The notes under the pieces are model-generated. The model did not search any database. It was not told the origin of the DNA and saw only the letters and a program-made list of their open reading frames with translations. From Chloroflexota bacterium (GTDB lineage: Bacteria > Chloroflexota > Anaerolineae > Anaerolineales > Villigracilaceae): a stretch of DNA of 64,000 nucleotides. Below are positions 8,181 to 18,188 of the stretch, piece by piece (the stretch's first letter is position 1; every line of letters starts with the position of its first letter). The stretch is from contig JACRLB010000020.1 of the NCBI GenBank assembly GCA_016235445.1, forward strand, positions 18,896-82,895. Reading direction: 5' to 3'. The translations under genes and the position numbers were made by a program.

Positions 8181-10088
8181 CTACGCAGGCAAATATTCCG
8201 CGGCCCATTCCACATCGTGCTTCTTCAACGTCTCGGGGGTGGGAACGCCGTCATTGGTCCAGCCTGCCAGCTTGTAGTATGTGTCGATGGCAGAATCAAC
8301 TTCCTCGTGAGTCAGAACGAAGCCCGCGGTGGGGCCAGTCCCGCTCAAAGCTTTGAAAAATTTCTTTGGCAGTTTATCCGCATTGCGGGTGAGTCCCTCG
8401 CGGGCATTGAACACGCGGAAGAGATTCAAGCGGCGGCGGCCAACTTCCATCAACTCGTCGACAGTTACATCCCAGCCCGTAACAGAGGAGATCATTTGGG
8501 CGGTGTCCTTGCCATCGTAGAGCGTCCACGTGGGGCCATAAACGAACTGGCAGAGTTCGGCAGAATCGAGCATGGAGTAGAAGACTTCGGTCTCATACGC
8601 GAAGCGGACTTTTTCTTCGGTGAGGCTGTACGCGGGTTGCGGCGAGCCAAGGCCGATCTGCTTGAGACGGTCGAGGTTGAAATCGCCAATGCCTTCTTCA
8701 TAATACGGATCGTGCTCGGAGGACTGATGATCGGCGCCGAAAGGATTGACAGCGTAGATGAGCGCAAGCGTGCGCTTGGCCTGCGGCATGTGCGCGGGAG
8801 CCTCCGCGCCTTTGACCGTGATGAGGAATTCATCCGCGCCTTTGCCCCATTTTGCCGCGGCGCGTTCAGAGCCCATGCCGAGGGTCTTGCCAAATTCACC
8901 TTCGCCCTTCACGAGCATATCGAGGGCTTTGAGCATGGCTTCGGCATTTCCAAATTTAAGATCAAGACCGCCAGCCTGCTCTTTGGTGATGATGCCTTTT
9001 TCAAAACATTCCATCGCAAAGGCTATCGTCGCGCCTGCGGCAATCGTATCCACAGCATATTCGTTGCAGACCTGGTTCGCAAATGAGACCGCCGCAAGAT
9101 CGTCCACACCGCAGTACGAGCCGAAGGTGCCGAGCGTTTCATATTCGGGGCCGCCGTAGCGCGGGTCAACTTTGTATGCGCCGTCTTTAATTTCAACCAC
9201 GCGCTTGCATTTGACAATACAAGCATAGCAAGTCTCGCGTTCCTTCAAAATGGTCTCAGCCATCTTCTCGCCGCTGATCGGTTCACAGCCTTCGAACTGA
9301 CCTTCGTTGTAGTTGCGGGTCGGCAAAGTGCCGATGGTGTTGTTGAACAGCACGACCACCGCGGTGCCAAATTTTGCCAGCCCGTCCATGTCTCCATTTT
9401 CAGGCAACGCCTTCGGGCCGATGCGGTTCAACTCCGTCAACGCCTTCGCGTTGGCAAGCTGTACCTTCTTCGTGCCGCGCACCACAACCGCCTTCAAATT
9501 CTTGGATGCCATCACCAGCCCCATGCCCGTGCGCCCGTTATGTCGGTTGGACATACTGACCAGCGACGAGAACAGCACGCCATTTTCCGCGCCGATGCCG
9601 TGCTGTAAAATTTCCGCTTTCGGGTCAACTTCTTTATGAATAATATCGTCCACTTCCCCCGAGAGTTTGCCCATCAAATGCGCCGCGTCGCGCAGTTCAA
9701 ATTTTCCATCGATGATCGCAAGGTAAACAGGCTTTGCAGATTTCCCCTTGACCACAATGCCATCAAAGCCAGCGAACTTCAACTCAGCGGGGAAAAACCC
9801 GCCGCTCTGCGAATCACCAATGCCGCCGCTGATCGGCGATTTGGCATTCGCATTCAAACGGCTCTGGCCTGAAATCGCCGCGCCCGTCGTCACGCCTGCC
9901 ATCAAGGTCAACACATTTTCGGGGCTGAGCGCATCTGCGCCTTTAGGCATGTTGCGCAAAATATAATGCATCCCCATCGCCGAGCCGCCAAGGTACTTGC
10001 GGTAAAAAGCCTCGTTAGGCTCCTCCACCTCAAGCGTACCTTTTGTCAAATCCACGTGCAAAATCTTGCCGTTATAACCGTTGGGCAT
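8181..10088 (-). CDS. Aldehyde:ferredoxin oxidoreductase family protein (AOR 2)
   Basis: 635 residues, the usual AOR length. Family motifs include GGSAMGMHY, NAKSPISGGIGDS and the [4Fe-4S] ligands C287-x2-C290-x3-C294 with the distal Cys513 in DSAELCQF. It also has GADH and YYEEG around the pterin pocket. It oxidises an aldehyde to the acid and passes two electrons to ferredoxin. An AGGAG-type site (GGAGGAA) lies 4 bases before the ATG. It is only distantly similar to AOR 1, so the two are likely to differ in substrate. The gene lies upstream of the GabT-like aminotransferase and downstream of the saccharopine-dehydrogenase-like gene, separated from the latter by a strong hairpin. Confidence 0.93.
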   Translation of the reverse strand: MPNGYNGKILHVDLTKGTLEVEEPNEAFYRKYLGGSAMGMHYILRNMPKGADALSPENVLTLMAGVTTGAAISGQSRLNANAKSPISGGIGDSQSGGFFPAELKFAGFDGIVVKGKSAKPVYLAIIDGKFELRDAAHLMGKLSGEVDDIIHKEVDPKAEILQHGIGAENGVLFSSLVSMSNRHNGRTGMGLVMASKNLKAVVVRGTKKVQLANAKALTELNRIGPKALPENGDMDGLAKFGTAVVVLFNNTIGTLPTRNYNEGQFEGCEPISGEKMAETILKERETCYACIVKCKRVVEIKDGAYKVDPRYGGPEYETLGTFGSYCGVDDLAAVSFANQVCNEYAVDTIAAGATIAFAMECFEKGIITKEQAGGLDLKFGNAEAMLKALDMLVKGEGEFGKTLGMGSERAAAKWGKGADEFLITVKGAEAPAHMPQAKRTLALIYAVNPFGADHQSSEHDPYYEEGIGDFNLDRLKQIGLGSPQPAYSLTEEKVRFAYETEVFYSMLDSAELCQFVYGPTWTLYDGKDTAQMISSVTGWDVTVDELMEVGRRRLNLFRVFNAREGLTRNADKLPKKFFKALSGTGPTAGFVLTHEEVDSAIDTYYKLAGWTNDGVPTPETLKKHDVEWAAEYLPA

Positions 10089-10308
10089 GGCTTCCTCCGT
10101 GAGTGAATTTAGTGATTTTTTAATTATACAGGTCAGGTGGACTTAAGACAACTTGGATTTTCCGAAACTGACAGCGCCGCTTCACACTTAACGGAAAGTT
10201 GATTCCGTTTCGAGAAGCATTTTCCCACCCGTCAGCCCGCGCGGGGATGAACCCCCGCGCTATTCTTACAAAGCCCGTTAAAACGGACTCACCCCAATCT
10301 CCCAATTA

Positions 10309-10352
10309 AAGAAACTCCCACGATAAACAAAAACTGCTCGTGGGAGTTTCTT
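10309..10352 (-). terminator. Hairpin terminator after the saccharopine-dehydrogenase-like gene
   Basis: Perfect 15-bp stem (AAGAAACTCCCACGA and its complement at 10338-10352) with a 14-base A-rich loop, ten bases after the stop codon at 10362. On the minus strand it is followed by TTTAATT. The rest of the 10089-10308 gap shows a short GCGGGGGTT-type palindrome near 10240-10262 and no gene. Confidence 0.65.
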
Positions 10353-10361
10353 ATAACCTGT

Positions 10362-11567
10362 TTACCCAGCCATTTCCTTCATCCCATACGGGAAGCCGTA
10401 ATCTGCCATTTTCTCCATGAACGGGTCGGGCGGGAAAGCCTCTGGGCCAAGAACGCCCACGCCTGTCCAAATGCCGTGTTCAATCAAGTCCATGCCGATG
10501 ACAGCGGAGAAAGCAGTCTGTGCCACCACTGCCTGACAGCCCCAGGCATCCATGCAGGCTTTGTTGTCTGCCACTTGATAGAGATACACCTGGCGCGGCT
10601 TGCCGTCTTTCATGCCCTTCACCCACGTCCCTGCGCAGGTCTTGCCAGACATCTTTTCGCCAAGGTGGGCGGGGTCCGGCAGACAGGCCGCAACCACATC
10701 ACGCGGCGCGACCTGCACACCTTTGACATTGATCTTCTCTTTGTTATCCAAGCCCAGCATGTGCAGGGTCTTGAGCACTCCGATGAACTGGTCGCCGAGG
10801 CCATATTTGAAAGTGGCGCGCTTTGTCTTGATCCAGCGCGGCATGAGCAGGACTTCCTCATGCTCCACGTTGACAATTTCCACGGGGCCGATTTCGGGGA
10901 AATCGAAAACTTCGGGTTCCGAGAATGGCGCGGTGGTAATCCACTCTCCATCCTGCCAGATGACGGGCGGGTTGAGGCACTCTTCAATCGTTGTCCAAAT
11001 TGAAAAATTAGGCGCGAACTCATAGCCTTCGATGACAATGTTGGCTCCGTCACGGATGCCGAGTTCTTCGATTTCATCAAAGAGATGGTCGGCGGCATAA
11101 CGGGCGAACACATCTGCCATGCCAGGCTCCACGCCAAAACCAACCATGGCAAGCAGACCTTTCTTTTCCCAATCTTTTGCCTTGTCAAATTGATAATCGC
11201 CCAATTTGATGCCAGGTTTGTTGAACGGGTCGGTTGGGTGCGGCTCAGACAGGGTCATAGCCATATCCATGTATTTCGCGCCGACATTGTAGGCGGCGTC
11301 GAATATCTGCTTGTTGAAAATTGGGTCAACCGAGTTCATGATCAAATCCACGCTGTATTTTCTGGCAAGGTCTTCGATCATTCCCTGATTGCCTGCGTCT
11401 ATGAATTCAACGGGAAAACGAGCGTTATCTCCCATCTTCTTCTGCACCTCTTCGGCGCGTTTGACGTTGTAATCTGCCAGCACCATTTGCTTCATCCATG
11501 CGCGCGGCCTGGCAATTGCGGCAATTGCCTCTCCAACGCCCCCCACTCCAACGAGTAACACCTTCAT
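10362..11567 (-). CDS. Saccharopine dehydrogenase family protein
   Basis: 401 residues. The N-terminal Rossmann domain starts with VLLVGVGGVGEAIA, the glycine-rich NAD(P) loop, and is followed by the family's catalytic domain with GFGVEPGMADV and AGTWVKG segments. Members reduce or oxidise amino acids joined through a secondary amine (saccharopine) or close relatives such as carboxynorspermidine. Given the polyamine transporter and putrescine-type aminotransferase nearby, a role with lysine-, diamino- or polyamine-derived substrates is plausible but not shown. The gene is flanked by terminator hairpins on both sides, so it is probably monocistronic. GGAGAATG lies upstream of the ATG. Confidence 0.85.
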   Translation of the reverse strand: MKVLLVGVGGVGEAIAAIARPRAWMKQMVLADYNVKRAEEVQKKMGDNARFPVEFIDAGNQGMIEDLARKYSVDLIMNSVDPIFNKQIFDAAYNVGAKYMDMAMTLSEPHPTDPFNKPGIKLGDYQFDKAKDWEKKGLLAMVGFGVEPGMADVFARYAADHLFDEIEELGIRDGANIVIEGYEFAPNFSIWTTIEECLNPPVIWQDGEWITTAPFSEPEVFDFPEIGPVEIVNVEHEEVLLMPRWIKTKRATFKYGLGDQFIGVLKTLHMLGLDNKEKINVKGVQVAPRDVVAACLPDPAHLGEKMSGKTCAGTWVKGMKDGKPRQVYLYQVADNKACMDAWGCQAVVAQTAFSAVIGMDLIEHGIWTGVGVLGPEAFPPDPFMEKMADYGFPYGMKEMAG

Positions 11568-11621
11568 GAGATTTCATTCTCCATTAGTTTTATAACCCGC
11601 ATCCATGCGAGTTAGATTTAC

Positions 11622-11652
11622 AAAAAAACCCGCAGTCGAATTCGACTGCGGG
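11622..11652 (-). terminator. Palindromic terminator of the Lrp/AsnC gene
   Basis: A perfect 24-bp palindrome at 11629-11652 (half-site CCCGCAGTCGAA). On the minus strand it is followed by seven T residues, the form of a Rho-independent terminator for the regulator at 11879. The remainder of the 311-base gap 11568-11878 holds no convincing gene. A plus-strand frame from 11695 has no RBS and no recognisable content. Confidence 0.75.
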
Positions 11653-11878
11653 AAAATCTAATAACGAGCGTTTGATTTGTTCTGACCGCCTGGATTGATG
11701 GTAATCATAAGAGACATTAAATACGCCTTCACAAACGTATCCCCCATTTTCCTGATACTACGAACGAACGCTTTCATTTTTTCCTTTCAAGTTGGCTCCG
11801 CCATCCTCATGTTTGGGACGCGGACAAAGTATATTGGAAGCCTCACCAGCCCACAGCGGGGAGTGAAGCGAATTCCCG

Positions 11879-12343
11879 TTAGAAGTAAATTTCCTTGACG
11901 ATCTTCAAGTAGATGAAGGATTCCGTCTCGCGCACTCCATCCACTTTTGCAAGTTTTTCGGTCATGAAGTTGAGCAGGTCTTCGTGGTCCTGGCAGAAGA
12001 CTTCGAGCATCAGGTCGTACCTGCCGCTGGTGGCGACGATGTAAACAACCTCGTCGAATTTGGCGATCTTGTCGGCCACGTCCATCATTTTGCGGCCGTC
12101 GGTGCGAATGCCGATCATCACCATGGTGCGCTTGCCCATCATCAGCGGGTTGGTGACCGCAACGACTTTGAGGTAGCCAAGCTTGACCAGGCGGTTGTAA
12201 CGCTGGCGGATCATGCCGGGTGATACTTTGAGTTTTTCAGCAATCTGGGCGAACGCCTCCCTGCCGTCTTCGCGCATGGCCTCGATGATATACAGGTCAA
12301 TTTTGTCCAGTCGCTCAGCGCCATTACCGATTATGCTTTCCAT
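11879..12343 (-). CDS. Lrp/AsnC family transcriptional regulator (1)
   Basis: 154 residues: an N-terminal AsnC-type winged helix-turn-helix (KIDLYIIEAMREDGREAFAQ onward, with recognition helix around SPGMIRQRYNRLV) and a C-terminal RAM/ACT-like ligand domain (MVMIGIRTDGRKM, YIVATSGRYDLMLEVFCQD). Such proteins sense amino acids and control their catabolism or transport. It sits between the potABCD transporter and the saccharopine-dehydrogenase-like gene and is bounded by terminators, so it is a single-gene unit that may control both sides. A consensus promoter ends 6 bases before the ATG and no Shine-Dalgarno site is visible, suggesting a leaderless message. Confidence 0.93.
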   Translation of the reverse strand: MESIIGNGAERLDKIDLYIIEAMREDGREAFAQIAEKLKVSPGMIRQRYNRLVKLGYLKVVAVTNPLMMGKRTMVMIGIRTDGRKMMDVADKIAKFDEVVYIVATSGRYDLMLEVFCQDHEDLLNFMTEKLAKVDGVRETESFIYLKIVKEIYF

Positions 12344-12349
12344 TTGCTT

Positions 12350-12378
12350 ATTTTATACCTTTTTTTCATTATTGTCAA
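12350..12378 (-). promoter_or_regulatory. Consensus sigma-70-type promoter of the Lrp gene
   Basis: On the minus strand, TTGACA (12373-12378), a 17-base spacer and TAAAAT (12350-12355) sit directly upstream of the ATG at 12343. Transcription would begin at or next to the start codon. The sequence around it is unusually A-T rich. Confidence 0.6.
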
Positions 12379-12458
12379 TGTTATTATAACTTATTTGAAT
12401 TTTTAGGGCTAAATCTATCCTTATTAAGGATTTTTTGATGGGAATAACGCTTAAACAA

Positions 12459-12496
12459 TAAACCCGACAGGCCGCGTTCATTTCCTGTCGGGTTTA
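12459..12496 (-). terminator. Terminator after potD
   Basis: Perfect 13-bp stem (TAAACCCGACAGG and complement, 12459-12471 / 12484-12496) with a 12-base loop, 21 bases after the potD stop, followed on the minus strand by TTGTTTAAG. It closes the pot operon. Confidence 0.75.
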
Positions 12497-12517
12497 TTTT
12501 ACTGCAAGGCAGGGATA

Positions 12518-13669
12518 TTAATTGCCGCCTTTTACCTCGACCCAAATATCATCATAAAGGGGTGTGGCGTCGCCGACATCTTCAATGCCAAATCCCTTGG
12601 CTACTGCGTCTGCGGGCGGGTTGGTGATCGGGGAATCGGCGTAGGCGTTGTAGACATCTGGATAATTGGCTTTGGCATAATCCAGAGCGGCTTTGTTGGG
12701 ATTTGTGTATTGGAAATCGCGAATGGTAAGCCAGAAGACATCACCCTGCATGGTGTAGTTCAGCCAGGCATAGGCGGCGTCGGCGTGCGAGGCATCCTTG
12801 AGCATGACCCAGTTATCCTGCCAAAGCAGTGGGCCTTCGGTGGGATAAATGTATTGGATGTCCGGGTTTTCCTGGTTGGCAATGAAGGCTTCGCCAGTCC
12901 AGGTTATACCAAGGTCTACGTCGCCGGCGATCAGGGCAGTCTTCGGGCTGTCACTATCAAAGACCTTGACGTTCGGGACAAGTTCGGCAAGTTTATTTTT
13001 GGCTTCTTCCAACTGCGCGGGGTCGGTGGTATTGGGATCATACCCAAGGGTGACAAGGGTCATGCCGATTACGGCGCGGGAATCATCCAAAAAGATCATA
13101 CGCCCGGCGTATTCAGGCTTCCACAAATCCGCCCATGACTGCGGGATATTCTCAACCGTAGCCGTGTTGACCACGATGGCGTCGGTGCCGGCAAGGTAGG
13201 GAACGGAATATTTGTTGCCGGGGTCGAAAGACTGGTTCATCCACCCTGAATCAAAATTCCCTATGTTGGGCATCTGGGCATGATCCAGTTCCTGTAACAG
13301 TTCCTGGCGGATCATCAAACCAATGATGTAGTCGGTGGGTTGGACGAGGTCGTAGGCTGTTCCGCCAGCGGAAATCTTTGCGTACATTTCTTCGTTGCTG
13401 GAATACTCATCGCGGTTGAGCTTGATGTCATACACCAACTCGAAGCAATCAAGCATGTCCTGTGGGAAGTATTCCGTCCACACAAAGATATTCAACTCGG
13501 TTGAGGTTACATCCATACGGGGGCTTGGCTCCGGGCATACGAACCCGTTGGAAGTAACCTTCTCACCGGCAACTACAGGGGCTTCCGTTTGCCCGCCCCC
13601 ACAGGCCGCCAGCGCCATGCTTGCAACCACAAGCAAGGCCAGAATTTTAGACACGACGTTATTTTTCAT
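12518..13669 (-). CDS. potD: Spermidine/putrescine ABC transporter, substrate-binding lipoprotein
   Basis: Extracytoplasmic polyamine-binding protein. The chosen start (13669) gives MKNNVVSKILALLVVASMALAACGGG, a lipoprotein signal with lipobox ALAAC, and a perfect AGGAGG precedes it. The longer frame to 13828 overlaps potC and has no site. The mature protein shows the PotD fold: LNIFVWTEYFPQDMLDCFE near the N-terminus, DLVQPTDYIIGLMI, and W/E residues for amine binding (GITWTGEAFI). It is the last gene of potA-B-C-D, all minus strand, with a terminator behind. It would deliver polyamines to the catabolic aminotransferases upstream. Confidence 0.92.
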   Translation of the reverse strand: MKNNVVSKILALLVVASMALAACGGGQTEAPVVAGEKVTSNGFVCPEPSPRMDVTSTELNIFVWTEYFPQDMLDCFELVYDIKLNRDEYSSNEEMYAKISAGGTAYDLVQPTDYIIGLMIRQELLQELDHAQMPNIGNFDSGWMNQSFDPGNKYSVPYLAGTDAIVVNTATVENIPQSWADLWKPEYAGRMIFLDDSRAVIGMTLVTLGYDPNTTDPAQLEEAKNKLAELVPNVKVFDSDSPKTALIAGDVDLGITWTGEAFIANQENPDIQYIYPTEGPLLWQDNWVMLKDASHADAAYAWLNYTMQGDVFWLTIRDFQYTNPNKAALDYAKANYPDVYNAYADSPITNPPADAVAKGFGIEDVGDATPLYDDIWVEVKGGN

Positions 13670-13736
13670 TTCTTCCTCCTTAGAGAAGATATAAATAGGT
13701 TTGGCACGTGGCCCTTCCCACGGTATACCCAAAATA

Positions 13737-14633
13737 CTACGAATGCTGTTTTGACTCGCGGTTTTGAATGATCTGCAAAGCCAAAACAGCAGTGAATACA
13801 ACCAAAATCCACACGGTTGACAGGGCATTCACCTGCGGAGTGATGATGCGCCTCAGCAAGCCATACACATAAATCGGCAGGGTGGTCGAGCCGGGGCCGT
13901 TCGTAAAGAAGGTAATCACAAAATCATCCAGCGACAGTGTGAACGCCAGAAGCGCCCCAGACATGACCCCAGGCAGGATCATGGGAAATGTGACGCGGCG
14001 GAAGGTCGTCCATTCGTTCGCGCCCAAGTCCATGGCGGCTTCTTCGTAGGACTTGTCAAAGCCCTGCAAGCGGGCCTGCACAACCAAAGTGACAAACGGA
14101 ACCATAAAAGCAATATGGCTGACAGTTACCGTGGCCATGCCCAGTGAAAGGCGGGCGTCGCCGCTAAGATTAAAAACCTCATTCACCCACCCAAACAACT
14201 GACTGAACAAGGTCAATACACCAATACCCATCACGATCTCAGGGATCACAATCGGGATGTACAAGGAAAGTTGTGAAAAGGGTTTAATCTTGAAATCGTA
14301 GCGCTGTAACGCAATCGCAGACATGGTTCCAATAACCGTCGCAATGATCGTGGCCGTAAATGCAATCGTCAACGTGTTGCCAGCCGCTTCTGCCACATCC
14401 CCATTCTTGGCAAGGTCACAGTACCAGTGAAAAGGCCCGCACGGGCTGGATTTGACAAGACTGCCATCCATCACCACACGGTCGCTAAAGGCAGGGATAA
14501 ACCCTTCAAAAGTCACATTCGCGCGTGAGGCATTAAAGGAATACAAAACCAAACCAACAATCGGCGCATACAGGAAAAAATAGACCAACACTGCCGCAAC
14601 AATTACAAAGGGGGAACGGCGAAAGGGGTTCAT
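13737..14633 (-). CDS. potC: Spermidine/putrescine ABC transporter permease
   Basis: 298 residues, six predicted membrane segments. The EAA loop [23 protein letters not shown], which docks on the ATPase, is intact. The first periplasmic loop is longer than usual and contains paired Cys ([13 protein letters not shown]), perhaps a disulfide. The start overlaps the potB stop by 4 bases, so translation is coupled. It forms the membrane channel with the permease encoded just upstream. Confidence 0.92.
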   Translation of the reverse strand: MNPFRRSPFVIVAAVLVYFFLYAPIVGLVLYSFNASRANVTFEGFIPAFSDRVVMDGSLVKSSPCGPFHWYCDLAKNGDVAEAAGNTLTIAFTATIIATVIGTMSAIALQRYDFKIKPFSQLSLYIPIVIPEIVMGIGVLTLFSQLFGWVNEVFNLSGDARLSLGMATVTVSHIAFMVPFVTLVVQARLQGFDKSYEEAAMDLGANEWTTFRRVTFPMILPGVMSGALLAFTLSLDDFVITFFTNGPGSTTLPIYVYGLLRRIITPQVNALSTVWILVVFTAVLALQIIQNRESKQHS

Positions 14634-15553
14634 GCGGGAACGATCTCCTCTCCGAAGCCAAATTTGCGGGTGTAGAAGTATGTGACGACCAGCGTCATGA
14701 TCATCAAAATCAGCGAGGCGGCAGAGCCAAAGGTCGGGTCGCGCGCATCGAGGAATTGACGCTGAATCAGGTTGCCCACCAAAATCACCTGACGCCCGCC
14801 CAGAATATCAGACACGATAAAAGTTCCCATCACAGGGATAAAAACCAGGATCGTCCCTGCAACCACACCCGGCATCGAAAGCGGGAGTGTGACTCGCAGG
14901 AAGGTCTTGACTGCATTCGCGCCCAAATCCGCCGCGGCTTCATAGAGCGAAATATCGATCTTTTCAAGCGATGTATAAATTGGCAGGATCATGAACGGCA
15001 GGAATTCATACACCATCCCCACCAGCACCGCACCCGGGGTATACAGCATTTCAAAAGGCGTAAATGGAATATGCAGCATATTCGCCAACGCGCCAATGAT
15101 GATATTGATCGCGCCCTCCTTGCGGAGCAGCATCATCCATGCGTACACGCGGATGACGAAATTCGTCCATAAAGGAATCAGCACCAGAAACAAAAACAGG
15201 TTGCGTTTTTTGGGATGCGCACGCGCAATAAAATAAGCGAGCGGGTACGCCATGCCAATCACGAGCGCTGTTGTATTGAAAGCCAGGGTCAAAGAACGCC
15301 AAAGGATTTGCACGTACAACGGATTGAAACACGATGCCTGTCCATCGGGGCAGTCTGTGCTATAGCCAAACAAACGGGTGTAATTATCCAACGAGAAGCC
15401 ATAGATCACGTCGCCATCCGGACTGCGCTTGCCGAAACTGATCACAAGCGTGAGAAACAAAGGAATGATCAGCAGAAAAAACAACCAGAACGTGGTTGGC
15501 AGAGCCAGCAACGTACCCTGCGCAGCTTTACTTTCACGAATTCGCTTAAGCAT
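14630..15553 (-). CDS. potB: Spermidine/putrescine ABC transporter permease
   Basis: About 307 residues from the Met at 15553 ([12 protein letters not shown]), which directly follows the potA stop. A longer frame to 15604 would overlap potA and is less likely. Six membrane segments, with the EAA loop [22 protein letters not shown]. The first external loop again carries two Cys ([12 protein letters not shown]). It pairs with PotC in the inner membrane. Confidence 0.92.
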   Translation of the reverse strand: MLKRIRESKAAQGTLLALPTTFWLFFLLIIPLFLTLVISFGKRSPDGDVIYGFSLDNYTRLFGYSTDCPDGQASCFNPLYVQILWRSLTLAFNTTALVIGMAYPLAYFIARAHPKKRNLFLFLVLIPLWTNFVIRVYAWMMLLRKEGAINIIIGALANMLHIPFTPFEMLYTPGAVLVGMVYEFLPFMILPIYTSLEKIDISLYEAAADLGANAVKTFLRVTLPLSMPGVVAGTILVFIPVMGTFIVSDILGGRQVILVGNLIQRQFLDARDPTFGSAASLILMIMTLVVTYFYTRKFGFGEEIVPA

Positions 15554-15555
15554 GG

Positions 15556-16671
15556 CTAGTCCTTCTTCAACACCAGGGTATTCTCTGGCATGAGCATCAA
15601 CCAAACATCCTGCCCCACCACATAGAACGATTTCGGATCCAGGCGCGAAATGCGATTCTGTTCCAGCACCTTAACCTTCGCTTTGTTCACATCCACATAC
15701 ACATGCGTATCCGCGCCAATGTAAACCGTGTTGGTCACTCTGGCATGGAATAGATTCGTGTTCTTCGCATCCTTTTCCGTAATGCGGATCTTCTCAGGGC
15801 GGATGGAAACCACAACTTCCTCGCCTTTAACCAACCCTTCGGATATTGGCATCCCGACCACTTCTGCATTCAAGCTGGGGACGAAAACACTCGCTTCATC
15901 CTTCGACAGAGACTTGATCTTGCCTTCGAGAAAATTCGACTCCCCGATAAAGTCTGCCACGAACTTGTTGGCAGGCCGCTCATACACCTCGACGGGCGTG
16001 CCCATCTGCTGTACCTTGCCCTTGCTCATCACGGCAATTCGGTCAGACATGGTCAGCGCTTCTTCCTGATCGTGCGTCACATAAATGAAGGTAATCCCCA
16101 ATTGCTGTTGAAGCGCCTTGAGTTCCAACTGCATCTCTTTGCGAAGTTTCAAGTCCAACGCGCCGAGAGGCTCGTCGAGTAGCAAAACGTCCGGGGTTTT
16201 GACCAGCGCCCGGGCAAGAGCGACGCGCTGTTGTTGTCCGCCGGAGAGCTGTTTGGGCCTGCGGCGATCCATCCCTGTCAACTGAACCATCTCGAGGGCA
16301 TGTCCGACGCGTTTCTTGATCTCTTCCTCTTTCGCGCCTTCCATCTCCAGACCGAAAGCCAGGTTTTGATAGACGGTCAGATGCTGAAAAAGAGCATAAC
16401 TTTGAAAGACCGTATTTACTTTCCGCTGAAACGGAGGCGTATGCCCCATGGCTTTGCCCTCGATAAAAACTTCGCCTTCGGTAGGCCACTCAAAACCCGC
16501 AACCATACGCAGGGATGTGGTCTTGCCACAGCCCGATGACCCAAGCATGGAGAAGAACTCACCGTTCTTGATCTGCATGGTCACATGATCCACTGCCGCC
16601 ATCTCATTCCCCTCTGGTGTAATAAACCTTTTTACAACATCGCGCATTTCAACTGCAAATTCACTGGCCAT
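15556..16671 (-). CDS. potA: Spermidine/putrescine ABC transporter ATP-binding protein
   Basis: 371 residues. Walker [10 protein letters not shown] (about 39-47), signature [15 protein letters not shown], Walker [12 protein letters not shown], the H-loop THDQEEA, and a C-terminal TOBE-type domain ([25 protein letters not shown]). Energises polyamine uptake through PotBC. It heads the potABCD operon. The upstream gap to the aminotransferase at 16752 is 80 bases with a small hairpin (GCAACAG/CTGTTGC), so the transporter may be co-transcribed with the catabolic genes. Confidence 0.93.
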   Translation of the reverse strand: MASEFAVEMRDVVKRFITPEGNEMAAVDHVTMQIKNGEFFSMLGSSGCGKTTSLRMVAGFEWPTEGEVFIEGKAMGHTPPFQRKVNTVFQSYALFQHLTVYQNLAFGLEMEGAKEEEIKKRVGHALEMVQLTGMDRRRPKQLSGGQQQRVALARALVKTPDVLLLDEPLGALDLKLRKEMQLELKALQQQLGITFIYVTHDQEEALTMSDRIAVMSKGKVQQMGTPVEVYERPANKFVADFIGESNFLEGKIKSLSKDEASVFVPSLNAEVVGMPISEGLVKGEEVVVSIRPEKIRITEKDAKNTNLFHARVTNTVYIGADTHVYVDVNKAKVKVLEQNRISRLDPKSFYVVGQDVWLMLMPENTLVLKKD

Positions 16672-16751
16672 TTATCTTCTCCGAATTATGAATTTGGATT
16701 GCAACAGTTTGCTGTTGCATCGTGTTAGAGCAGGCTCCCACACTACCAGAA

Positions 16752-18113
16752 TTACATCGATGCGCTAATTTCCTTTAGCACATCGCCGAGGCGATCAAGC
16801 AACATATCCATTTGTTCCTGCGTGACAATCAAAGGCGGCTCAATGCGGATGGTCTGCGCGCTGGTCAATGTGCCTGCCACAACAACATTTCGTTTGAACA
16901 ACCCAGCCGCAACTTTATAACCGATCTCAGGGTTTTTGAAGTGCATACCAATCAAAAGACCCTTGCCCGTTATTTTCTCATAAATTTGCGGATATTGCAT
17001 TGCGAATTTATCCAATTGTGAAATCAGATAGCTTCCTTTCTCTTCGGCTTTCTCCCACAAGCGCTCGCGCAGTGTGACATGAATCGCGGCAATCGCGGCA
17101 GAACATGCCAGCGCGCCGCCGCCCGTTGTGGTGGTGTGCATGAACGGGTTGGGATACATCATCGGGTGGAAAATTTCCTCGGTAGTCGTCACCGCGCTGA
17201 TGGGCATCACGCCGCCGCCGAGGGATTTGGCCACGGTCAAAATGTCGGGGGTGACATTCCAATGCTCAACGCCCCACAACTTCCCCGTCCGGCCCAGACC
17301 CGTCTGCACTTCATCCGCAATTAACAAGACGCCATATTTTTTCGTCGCGGCACGGATGCGCGGCCAAAAATCATCCGGTGGAACAATTGCGCCCGACTCA
17401 CCCTGAATCGGCTCGAACATCACAGCCGCAACACCGATGCCAACCTTCTCGCAAATCTCCAGTTGTTTCTCAACCGCGTCCGCATCGCCAAACGGCACGT
17501 GATAGACCTGCCCCGCATACAAGGCTCCCATCGGCGCGCGAAAATCCGCTTTACCCATCAGCGAAAGCGCGCCCATGGTTTTGCCATGAAACGCTCTCAC
17601 ACCCACGATGAACGCGGTCTTGCCTGTATAAAGTTTTGCAATTTTCATCGCGGCTTCGTTGGCTTCTGCGCCGCTCGCCGCAAACCAACTGTATTTCAAA
17701 TCGCCGGGCGTGATGCCTGCAAGAAGCCTTCCAAGCACGCCGCGCAACGGATCAATCAATTCCTGCGAAGGCATTGGCGAACGATCCAATTGCGCCTTGA
17801 CTGCGCGCACAACATCGGGGTGACTCCATCCCAAATCCATCATGCCAAAGCCGCCGAGAAAATCAAGATATTCGCGGCCCAACACATCTTTGAACACCGA
17901 GCCTGAGCCAGTCCACTCGACTGCCGCCCAGTCACCAGACTCAGTTACAGACTTGCGATACTCCAACCAGTTGCGGTTGTAATGCTCGGCAAAATTTGAT
18001 TTTGATTCATCGATGATCCTGTGCGCTTCTTCTTGTGTGGGAAATTCATTCTTCTGGATCAAGTCCAGCCAGCGCGATGAATAATCCAATGCGTCTTCGT
18101 AATCGTATGCCAT
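16752..18113 (-). CDS. Class III aminotransferase, putrescine aminotransferase-like
   Basis: 453 residues. The N-terminal arm of about 70 residues (RWLDLIQKNEFPTQEEAHRI) and the order of motifs follow the putrescine aminotransferase (PatA/YgjG) group: GSGSVFKDVLGREYLDFLGG, ASGAEANEAAMKIAK, D267 in IADEVQTGLGRTG and PLP lysine K296 in TVAKSLGGGVMPISA. The reaction would convert putrescine (or cadaverine) and 2-oxoglutarate into 4-aminobutanal, which cyclises to pyrroline, and glutamate. It lies directly upstream of potABCD on the same strand, a strong functional pairing of import and first degradation step. Spacer repeat copies flank it on the upstream side. Confidence 0.88.
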   Translation of the reverse strand: MAYDYEDALDYSSRWLDLIQKNEFPTQEEAHRIIDESKSNFAEHYNRNWLEYRKSVTESGDWAAVEWTGSGSVFKDVLGREYLDFLGGFGMMDLGWSHPDVVRAVKAQLDRSPMPSQELIDPLRGVLGRLLAGITPGDLKYSWFAASGAEANEAAMKIAKLYTGKTAFIVGVRAFHGKTMGALSLMGKADFRAPMGALYAGQVYHVPFGDADAVEKQLEICEKVGIGVAAVMFEPIQGESGAIVPPDDFWPRIRAATKKYGVLLIADEVQTGLGRTGKLWGVEHWNVTPDILTVAKSLGGGVMPISAVTTTEEIFHPMMYPNPFMHTTTTGGGALACSAAIAAIHVTLRERLWEKAEEKGSYLISQLDKFAMQYPQIYEKITGKGLLIGMHFKNPEIGYKVAAGLFKRNVVVAGTLTSAQTIRIEPPLIVTQEQMDMLLDRLGDVLKEISASM

Positions 18114-18121
18114 ACATCCTC

Positions 18122-18188
18122 AAATAGTAATTGGAGATTGGTAATTGGTAATTGCATCAATCTCCAATTACCAAGCACAATTTACCGA
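18122..18188. repeat. Dispersed spacer repeat (AATTGGTAATTGG family), copy 2
   Basis: Self-complementary A-T rich spacer: TTGGAGATTGGTAATTGGTA against ATCTCCAATTACCAAGC. Same family as 8066-8180 and 19663-19716. Confidence 0.55.

Noticed and set aside
8079..9086. Long plus-strand frame (335 codons) opposite AOR 2
   Set aside because: It is the antisense shadow of a clear AOR gene, has no RBS and no recognisable domain, and begins in a spacer repeat.
11695..11898. Possible small plus-strand gene in the gap before the Lrp gene
   Set aside because: No RBS, no known motif, and it overlaps the regulator's 3' end.
13669..13828. N-terminal extension of PotD
   Set aside because: It would overlap potC and lacks an RBS, while the Met at 13669 has a perfect AGGAGG and starts a lipoprotein signal.
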